From: Euleptes europaea
Lineage: Eukaryota; Chordata; Lepidosauria; Squamata; Sphaerodactylidae
Direction of reading: 5' to 3'
Length of the DNA: 64,000 bases
Assembly (NCBI RefSeq): GCF_029931775.1
Contig: NC_079323.1
Span: 97,001 to 161,000 of the forward strand
How positions within the stretch are numbered: position 1 is the stretch's first letter; each line of letters starts with the position of its first letter. The notes below the pieces were generated by a model. That model worked only from the letters and a program-made list of their open reading frames with translations, did no database searches and was not told the DNA's origin. Positions 36,240 to 45,800 of this stretch are shown piece by piece. Made by a program: the position numbers and the translations under genes.

Positions 36240-36824
36240 CCCCCTGCAGCAGGGGGTGGGGGGAGGCGGGAAGCCCCCGCGGCGACGGTCTTGGTGGCCC
36301 GCCGCGCCCACGCCCCCCAGCCCCGGACGGGGCTGCCCACCTCCGGCAGCTCCAGGCAGGGACGTTCCTGCCTCGCGGCCCTCCCGGGGAAACCCCCGCA
36401 GGGAACCCCGCCGGCCCTCCCCTCCCGCCCCGGGAAGCGCGGCCTGCTCGGGGTCCCCCGCAGGGAGGGGCGGCCGGGCGGGAGGGGCGGGAGGGGGGCC
36501 CCCAGCGCCTCCGGGCAGCCCGCGGGGCCGCCTCCCCCGGCCTCCTCCTCCGGCCTCCTCCTCCTCCTGCGGGGGCCAGCTGAGCCGCCCAAGCCGCCCT
36601 CCCCCGCGCCAGGCGTCCGCTCCGTCGGCGGCGCTCGGCGGGGAGGGGGAGGGAGGGAGACGGAGCGGCGGGCGGAAAAGCCCAGCCCCGCGCCTGGGGG
36701 GGGGCAGGGGGCGGGCGAAGAGCCACGTGACGGCGCCCGCCCCCCCGCCCCCCCCGCCGTCATGTGAGCGGCTCCTCCTTCCCTGCCGTCGTAGCGAGAG
36801 AGGCGCACCGAGAGGGCTTTGGCC
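36240..36824 (+). promoter_or_regulatory. TPP1: TPP1 CpG-island promoter with two CLEAR/M-box-like sites
   Basis: A dense CpG region runs up to the TPP1 start codon. Two E-boxes lie close to the start: GCCACGTGAC at 36722-36731 (9 of 10 bases of the CLEAR consensus GTCACGTGAC) and GTCATGTGAG at 36759-36768 (8 of 10, also an M-box TCATGTG). TFEB, TFE3 and MITF bind such sites in lysosomal gene promoters, and TPP1 is a known CLEAR-network gene in mammals. No TATA box is seen. Confidence 0.7.
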
Positions 36825-39800
36825 ATGGCGCTGCCGCCGCCTCTCCGGTACCCGACGGGGCTGGCGCGGGGAGCGGGGGTGCGGGGGTGCGGGGGTGGGG
36901 TCTCCCTCCCTCCCTCTCTCCCTCGGGGCAGCGCCGCGCAGCCCCGGCCGCCGCTGAGCGCCCCCTTCTCCCTTTTCCTCCCTCCCTCCCCGGTGCGCGG
37001 CCAGGCTGCTCCTGCTGCTGCTGCTGCTGCTGGCCGGCCCCCGCCCCGACCCCGGCCCCGGCCCCGACCCCCGCCTGGCCGGCGCCGCGCCTTCGCCTTC
37101 GCCTCGCCACAGCCCCGACGGACGGAGCCCGGAGCCCGACCAGCCCTTCCGGTAAGGGGGCGCCCGGCCACTCGGGGGCGGGGCGGGCGGGGGGCGCTGG
37201 TGGGCCGCTTGAGGCCGGGGGGGGGGGCGGCTGCCGCTGCCCGCTCCCCCTCCTCCTCCCCCTTCTCCCCCCCGCAGGGTCCCGGACGGGTGGCGGCCGG
37301 TGGGGCGGGTGGCCCCCTCGGAGACGCTGAGCCTGACCTTCGCCCTGCGGCAGCAGCGCCCGGCCCGCCTGGCCCGCCTGGTGGAGCGCCTCTCCCGCCC
37401 GGACTCCCCCCGCTACGGTGAGTGGCCCCCCGCTGCCCGCCCAACCAGGCGGGCCACCTCCGCCTGCTCGCCTCCGCCTCTGCTTTCCGGCACAGCAACC
37501 ACAGCCCTGTGAGGCAGACCCACGGCTGCCCAGCAAGCGGCCCTGGCAGGGACGGGGATTCAAACCCGGGCCGTCGGGGGGCCTGCCCCACCGCTCGGGC
37601 GGCTATGCCAGGCCGCCTCTGGGCGCCCCACACTGAGAAAGGCCTGGCGGGGCAGGCAGGGGCTGCTGCTGCTCCTGGGCTCTTCCGAGAAGGGCCCGCC
37701 CCAGCAGCGCTTTGGGAGCAGGCGAGGGGCAGCCGCCTCCGCCCTTGGGGCTCCCAGCAGGAGGGAGGGCAGCTCTGGCAGTCAGGGCTGCGTGCTGCCC
37801 GTGCTGCCCGTCTGCCTGCCATGGGTTCAGGTTCTAAAGACTGTGGTCGTGTGTGGCTGTTGCAACATCACAAGAGAAGGCGGCGTTCCCCGGGCAAATT
37901 ATGCAGGCGGCAGATAAGGCTGCGTAGTAGTCGCAGGTCGAACAATTAAGCAGGAATGTGCCTGAGTGAGGATCTGACTTTGCCTGACCTGTGCAACCAG
38001 GAAGGAGCGCACAAGGATTCTGCTTCCAGATGTGGAGATGGCCACGGGCAGTCATGTCCAGGGGCAGCGTCGCTCAGAATGCCAGTTACAGAAGGGCAAC
38101 GCCAGTGGCAAACGTGGCCTTTGTGCCCACGTTTGTGGACTTTCCCGGCGGCTTCTGGCTGCTCGCTGGTGGAACGAGGTTTGCTGGCTGTCGCTGGAGC
38201 TTTGAGGGCAGCCGGCAAGCTGATTCTGAATCTGGCAGGACTTTTCCAAATGAAAATCAGATAAATAGCCTGGAATTCTCGACCAGCAGACCTGGGGCGG
38301 GGGGTCTCTTCTTGGCACAGTTTTAGCAGGTAACCCAACATATTTTGAGTCCTGCAAGCTTTAATTAGATGCTGCCGGTGGTCGCTAGTTTAGATGGTTC
38401 GGATCCTCTCCTGTCTGGAGCCTGCCTGCCTCCCCGCACACAGTTCCCACCTTATGGAGGAGCCTGTCCAAAGGCCTCGGGTGCTGATGATACTGGGTCA
38501 GCCATGCTCAGAAAGGAGTCCTGTGGAGAGCGGCAGGCAGGCTGGCTTCCTTCTGTCTGGCGTGCCTGTCTGGCTTCCTGCTTGGGAGAGTGCAAAGGCG
38601 TTTTGAAGACACATGTTGAAAACGCACCAGTTTGCCTGCAGGCAACAAACCCTGGCGTGAGCGACTAGTGGAGGCTCTTGACTGGGTGGCTGGTTCCTCC
38701 GTGCCCCTTTTGACTCAAGCCCTCTTTCAACTGTGCCACCGTGCAAAAGTAGAGAGACGCCTGAATGTCTGATGAATTTGAGTTCTCTGTCTGGTGAGGG
38801 GGAATTTTCTTGAACCCTCAGTCAGTCGCGCCTCCCGTCTCCAGCCAGGACAGCAACCGTCCTAGAAGCTGTGAAATAATTTGCTTGGCCTACAGCGTCT
38901 CCTGCTGATCCGCACACTTGAGTTGCAGCAGGAGATAGGCCGTGTGTGCTCAGCAGGAACCCCCCCCCCCCCGGCATCCTGCCCCCGGCATCCTTCAGTC
39001 AGCGGGACCAGCAGCAGCTGCAACGGAGCCGTGGAAGTTGTCATGTGGCAACAGTGGGAAAGGCTGGTTCTGTGCCTGGGGGTGGTTAGGGAAGGTTTCA
39101 GGATGACCCCCGACATCGTGAAGCCTTGAAGGTGCTGGCTGCATCCAGACTTTATGCTCTGACTCAAGGAGGCTCTCTGCTGATGGGCTGGGCCTGGAGG
39201 GAGCCTGTCTCCGCCCCTCGAGGAGGAGGAGAAGAAAAAAAGGGGCTGTGCAGGGTGGGCGTAGCAAACGCGATCAAGGGGCCAGGGAACCCTTCTGGCA
39301 AGGAAAGGCTGATGTGGGCTGAGGAGCGTCCCCATTAGGCCGGAGGGGGGACACGGGGGCGCTCAAGGACCTTGAAGGGTGGCAGGGAGCCCTTCTTCGC
39401 CATAGCTAGTCACCAGGTCCCGAACATGTGAAGGAAATAAACAAGCTCCCGGGTGGGGCTATGGCTGTGGAGGAGAGATCTGTCCATGGCTGGTAGCCAT
39501 TGTAGTTGAATGGCACCTCTGTTCAGTGGCAGTGCACCTCTGGATATTACGGTGCTTACTTCACATGCTCTTTCAACTGAAAGGATTTATCTTTTTAGCT
39601 CTTCTTCTTCTGGACGGAGGCCTATTTTATGGATATTTTTCAGGATACTGAGGGGTGGGGTTATGTCCTTGGCATGTTGCAGCAGTGATAATTTTTCGTG
39701 CGTGTGATTGCATAGTATTGTTACTTGAAAGCTACCTGGAAGGATTCTAGAGAGGCAGCGTGGGAATTCCTTAAATCTGTGCCGCTCCCAGGATGGACCT

Positions 39801-42800
39801 GGCTGCTGCATGCAGGCAACAGGCTGCTTTGCCCCTTTCGTAACGGGTACCAGGAGGTCACAGGCCTTCCCAGTCAAATATAACTTGAGTGTGTAAAGAC
39901 CGAGCTGTGTGGTGGTTTGAGTGTTGGACTCGGATCTGGGAGGGCCGTGTTTGAACCCCCACACTGCCACAGAAGGATGCCGGTGCGGGGTCTTGGGCCA
40001 TGGAACACACTCTCAGCCTGGTCTACCTTACAGGGTTGTTGTTGTGAGAATAAAATGGAGGCGTGTCCAAATGCTTTGTGTCCCCATTCAGGAGAAAGGA
40101 GGGAGATAGAGGAAGTCAATAAATTTAACATTAAATCCAGCTCTGTGCTTGATCAATTGATGATGAGCCGCAGATCTTCCCTGTCCAGAGGCTGTTGGTC
40201 TTGGAGCAGCATTGGGGGTGGGGTGGGGGCCCTCTGTGCTGGGCTCACCCGTTCCCCCGGGTGATGAATGAGGATTTGAGCTACCTCCGCAAACCTCTGT
40301 CCAAGAGGTGATGTTTCTGTCTGGCTGCTAAATTCAGCCATGGGAGAGCCAGACCCAAACGCCTGTCCTGCCAGGGAGCTGAAGGGAGAGCTCTGGCCGC
40401 CCTGGGCACTCTCTTTGGCTCCAGGGTGTGTGTGTGTGTGTGTTGGGAGGATTCAAGGGGAGAGCGCTGCCTTTGGGGCTGTGCTGGGAAGGAAACTGAG
40501 GACTGGGAGAAGAGCTGCCCTCTCGCGCACGTTGCCTTCCAGGGCAGTTCCTGACGCTGGAAGAGGTGCAAGCGTTGGTCAAGCCATCCTCCCTGGCGCT
40601 GGACACCGTTCACAAGTGGCTGGAGGCTTACGGCATCCAAGACTGCCAGACGGTGCACACCGGGGATTTCTTGCAGTGCCTGATGCCAGCAAAGTGAGTC
40701 GGGCAGGCTGGGTGGGGGAGGGTGGTGGGAATAGCAAAGAGGTGGGAATGGCAAATGATCCTGGTGCCGCTTCTCTCTGCAGTGTGGCTGAGCAGCTCCT
40801 CTTGGGCGCCCAGTTCCACCGCTACAGGAATGGCGAGCGCAGTGCTGTGAGGTCTCCTTTCCCGTACACCTTGCAGAAGGAGCTGGCGGAGCACGTGGAG
40901 TTCGGTACGGAGGGGCTGGGCAAGAGGGAGGGGCTGCGGGAGACCCCCTAGCCCTGCCCTTTCACCCAGTTCCCCCCAGCCTGGATGGAGGATAGTTCGG
41001 GAGGTCTGCGTCCCTCTCTTGGGAATGCTCCCAGGGGAGGGGAGGGGCCTGCTGGAGCCCCTTGCCGGCGGAGGCGTTTGCCGGCCGGTCTGAGCTCTTG
41101 GCTGCAGCAAGGCTGGTGTGGGAGGCCCGGTGTCCGAAGTGCGTCTTTGTCTGCCCCAATTCCCAGTGGGGGGCCTCCACCGGTTTCCAGCGGACAGGAA
41201 GGCAGTCGTTCGGGGCTGGGGCACGGAGAAGGTGCTGCCCTGGCCGGCGGTGCGGTCCTCCTTCCACCTGGGCGTGACGCCGGCTGTGATCCGCAAACGC
41301 TACAATCTGACCGAGGGCGATGTGGGGGCAGCAGCCAACAACAGCCAAGCTTGTGCCCAGGTAACAACAGCCCCTTTTTACTGCTTCAGGAGGTTTTTTT
41401 CTCTGTTTTTCTCGAAGTAGCCAGGAGCGACTGAGGCAGCAGCTGTCAGAGGCTTCCGAAAGGTCTCCCGTGGCAGCTCCTCGGAACCGCACAGTTGAAA
41501 AGGGCGAAGCCGGCAGCCCTTAGAGCAGTTGGAGCAGGAGCCGCAGCAGAGCAGTTTCCTGTGCGGCACAACTCTCCCCCCCCACCACTTTCAAAGTTTG
41601 GATGGCCAGTGACCGGCAGAGTCCAAACAGCCGGGGCTGTGTGTGTGTGTGTGTGTGGGAGGGGGTAGGGCTTCAGTGTTTCTAGAAATTGGGAAGAGAC
41701 TGGGAAGGGCTGCCTCATTAAACTCCAGTGGCCACACGGCACAGCCCTTATCATTGGGTTTAAATTACGGGTGGAAAGGGACCAGCTGGGTATTAGGAAA
41801 CATTTTTTTATCGTGAGAGTAGTTCAACAGTGGGAGATGGTGAGCTCCCCACCCCCCATGGAAGTCTTCAAGCAGCGGCTGGACGAACACTTGCTGGGGA
41901 TGTTCTAGGCTGATCCTGCATGGGTCAGGGGGTTGGACCAGGATGGCCTGTCTGGCCCCTTCCAACTCAGTGATTCTATGACTGCACAGATTTACACAAC
42001 ACCGAGAGGTGCTGACGGGCCACCACCTGAGCCTCTCAGCCCTGGGCGGTTTGAACCTGGGTCTCCCCAGCCATAGTCCAGCCCTCCAGCCGCCACACAG
42101 CACAAGTTTTGTCTGCCTGTTAAATCGCCTGGGAGAGGAAGGAGAACTGTGTGGAGCCCCAGAAGTGAAAGGCCAGGGGGTGGAGCAGCGTGTCTCCAGC
42201 CCTCCGGGAAAGAGTGGCCAAGCCCTCGAGCCCTGCCTTGGCTAGGTGATCCTGAATGCTGCCGGGGCTGATGCAGCCAGGACATTCCTTGCTCAGTTGG
42301 ATGCACCTGGTTTAGCCTGCCTTGCAGGATTATGTGCGAGGGTGGATGCGATCAGAACGGTGGCGCCCTTGTAGATGAGGGCAGTTCCTGAAGTGTCACG
42401 TTCTGCCTCAGGTCAGGAGGTCTCCAGCCACGCCTGTGGGTGGCAGCGCTGGGAGCCGCCTTGTCCCCGGGAACACTCACACGGCTCTTCTTCCCCCCTC
42501 CAGTTCCTCGAGCAATACTTCCACCAGGCTGACCTGGCCGAATTCATGAGTCTCTTTGGGGGAGGCTTCCCGCACCGCTCCAGCGTCGATCAGGTTGTTG
42601 GGCGCCAGGGGCAAGGCAAGGCTGGCCTGGAAGCCAGTCTGGACGTGGAGTATCTCATGAGCACAGGAGCCAACATCTCTACCTGGGTCTTCAGCAATGC
42701 AGGTAGCTGTACTCGATGTTTCTTTTGTTCTTAGTTTCAACAGTTAAGAAAACAGGGTGTTAGTACGAAAACGGAACAAATTCATCATCTAAGCCACCTT

Positions 42801-45800
42801 AAACCGTTGGGAAAGGTGGGATATAAATGTTTTAATAAATAAATACATGTCCTATAATGAAAAAAATCCATGCTTTCTTTTTCCTTCTGGTCTTCTGTTG
42901 TTGCCGTCCTACCTTTCTCTGGCTCAACCAGGTTCGCTTTTGCCAGACAGCCGGCATTTTCCTCATCAGGGCATCAGTTGTGTTCCTTTTGGGGAGTGGG
43001 GAGAGAGAGGGGTCTGGGCTTTCTAGATTGACTGCAAGCTGTAGCCACTAGGATTACACTCCTGAAGGATATGGGGTGGGATTTTGACTTCCTCTCTCCC
43101 ACGCAGTTTGTCAGCCCTTGCTTGCCTGCGGCTCTCTGACCCTTATCCACCGTCCAAGTAAATCTTCCTCAGGGTTCTCCTGCTTCTGCCTGCCCAGCTG
43201 CCTTCCCCTCCTTGTGCCACCGAGTGCCCTTGCCGTGCCAGTCTGCCTCTTCCTTGTGCTGTTTTTCAAGCTACGTGGCTGTGGTGCCGAACTCCCTCGC
43301 TGCGCGCTGCCGTCCGTCTCTGCGTGTCTGGAATCTTTCCTATCAGTTCTCCCACAGACTTCCTTTCCCTCAACAATTTGGGACTCTTTGATTCTGTATG
43401 TCTGGAATTTGGCAGTGTGGCTGTCCTAGGGGAGTACTGCAGTTTACACAAATTCTGTCCAATTTGGATGGGAAACCATGAAGATACTAATCCTAGAAAA
43501 GGGGTTGGCATCTTCGAATGGGGAATAACAAAACAGAATTATGAAAACAAAACCATAATGAAAGAAACAGTAACAAAACCATACAAAACAACCCAGTAAC
43601 CAAACCACCCCTTTTGGAAGTCGTCACAAAAATGGAAGAAGCAAAACAAACCCCCCTGCACCAGCCTTGTGGTTACTGGGACAGGAATCTATTTTCTTCC
43701 TGTCAGCTTTCTTCACTGTCCAGCTTTCACACCCATACATAGTAATAGGGAATACGATGGCATGAATTAATCTAGTCTTGGTGGCCAGTGACACATCCTG
43801 ACACTTCAAAATCTTTTCTAGCTCCTTCATGGCTGCCCTTCCCAGTCTAAAATCTCCTTCTGATTTCTTGGCTGCAGTCTCCCTTTGGGTTGATGGTGGA
43901 GCCAAGGAATAGAAAGTCTTGAACAATTTCAATTTCCTCATTGTCAAGCTTAAAGTTGTGTAATTCTTCTGTAGTCATTACTTTTGTATTTTACTGTATT
44001 TTAGGTGGTAGCAAAAACTGTTGTCTTCACGCAGACTTAATGGAAGGGTTTGATTTTAAAAAAAGTTATTTTCATGGTGTGATCTTAGCCTGAGGGCTTT
44101 CTTATGAACACTGTTTTAGGTGACTGAATATTGTTTTTATACCCTTCAGGGGCTCTTTGCTTATTTTGTTGGGTTAATATTGATAATTTTATGCATTCTC
44201 ATTGTATTATTTTGTGTTTATTTATTGATTGTTTATTAAAATATCTATTCCTAGTGATTCAAGATGGCTTACAAAATTACAAATGGTGCAATTGAAAAAA
44301 TTCAATATAAACCCCAAACAACCCCCTACGTAATACCTTCAGTCTATACTCCATGAAATGTGCTAGCGAATAAAATGTGCCTCCTAAGGAACTTTCTAAA
44401 CACAGTGGGCCCCCCCCCCCACACACACACACCTCAGGGAGCCTGTCCCTCAGAGGGGGAGCTACAACAGAAAAGCCCTGTGTGCCCCAGTCGATGCCAG
44501 ACGGCCCACCTCTGACAGGGGAACTGCCTGGAGGTGGCAGAGGAGGGCAGCCGTTTTGGGGACCCAGGGACCTTTGAGAGGAGGCGGCCTTGTAGGGACC
44601 TGGGCCCCAGGCCGGAAAGGGCTTGAAAGGACCTAAGCAGCACTTTGCATTGGGCTTGGAGACGGGCTGGCTGCCAGTGGAGCTGTTTGAAGGTGGCGCG
44701 GTGTCTCAAACAGGCCCGGTCTCTGGAGAGGTGGCGGAGACCCTTCCTAAATAAAAGCCAAGGCCGCAACTGGAGTTGTGGTGATTGTGTGTGTCGTATT
44801 AGGCTTTTCTGCGGTTGTATTAACTTGCTTGTAAGCTGCCCTGGGAATCTTTGAGGGTGGGGGAGACCCAGGGCAGCAGTGAAGGGGCTGGGTGGGGGCC
44901 TGTCCCTGGCTGGGGAGGGCCCCAGCTGAGCCGCCCCTCCTCCTCTTCCTCCTCTGCTGCAGGGAGGCACGAGAGCCAGGAGCCCTTCCTGGACTGGCTG
45001 CTGGTGCTGAGCAACACCTCCACCTTGCCCTGGGTGCACACGGTCAGCTACGGCGACGATGAGGACAGCCTGTCGCGGGCCTACATGGCGCGCGTCAACG
45101 TGGAGTTCATGAAGGCGGCCGCCCGGGGGATCAGCATCCTCTTCGCCTCAGGTACTTGCCTGACGGGTCCTGCAGGGGCCGATGCCAACAGCACCCTCTG
45201 CCAGGGACGCTTTGTGCAAGGACTGTGCGTGCCTGTGCAGCCCGGCAGCCCTGCCAACCCCAACCCCCCGTCTTTTTCCTTGTCGAATCAAGTCTGTGAG
45301 TCAGGAGCAGGGGCCAGGGGTGCTGCCCCCTCCCCCCTTCTGGCATTTGCCCCCTCCCCGGGCAAGCCCAGTCCAGGCCTTGGCACAGCCGCACTTCCCA
45401 CTGGTGCTTATGTGCAGAGACTTCTGGGGGTTTATGTGTGTGTGCAGGTGTGTGGGGGGTTACTTTCCCTTCCCAGCCTTTGCTGCTGGGCTCCCTCAGG
45501 GTTTGATCTCAGGCTCTGGCTGAGGGGGGGGGGGCTGTCGGTGCTGCTCTCACAAGTTTCTCAATTTGATGCACAGTTTTGTTGAAACTGGTGTTTGAGG
45601 CTTAAAGGGCTACTTGGCTACTTCTGGGTTTGTTTGTTTTTAAAAAGAAGTAACTGAGAAATGTAATGGGGCAGCCATGCTTGCGAAATGCGCGGCCGGG
45701 TGCCACTGAACCTGCTTTGCTGTGTCCAGGTGACTCCGGGGCAGGTTGCCGGAAGGTCTCCGGGGGGAAGCACGTGTTCCGGCCCAGTTTCCCAGCCTCC

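Larger units (their letters stand above)
33721..36700. other. DCHS1-TPP1 spacer
   Basis: The spacer between the DCHS1 poly(A) site and the TPP1 promoter has no credible gene. It has a repeat-free GC-rich part (33721-34760), a 5S-derived SINE (34785-34955), an old CR1 piece (35160-35530) and one arm of an inverted SINE-containing repeat (35545-35925). The (TTGA)n run at 36082-36104 precedes the CpG-rich promoter. Confidence 0.6.

Noticed and set aside
35783-37822. 679-codon minus-strand open frame over the TPP1 promoter
   Set aside because: It is Gly/Arg/Pro low-complexity with no domain, arises from the CpG island where stops are rare, and overlaps real TPP1 exons on the other strand.
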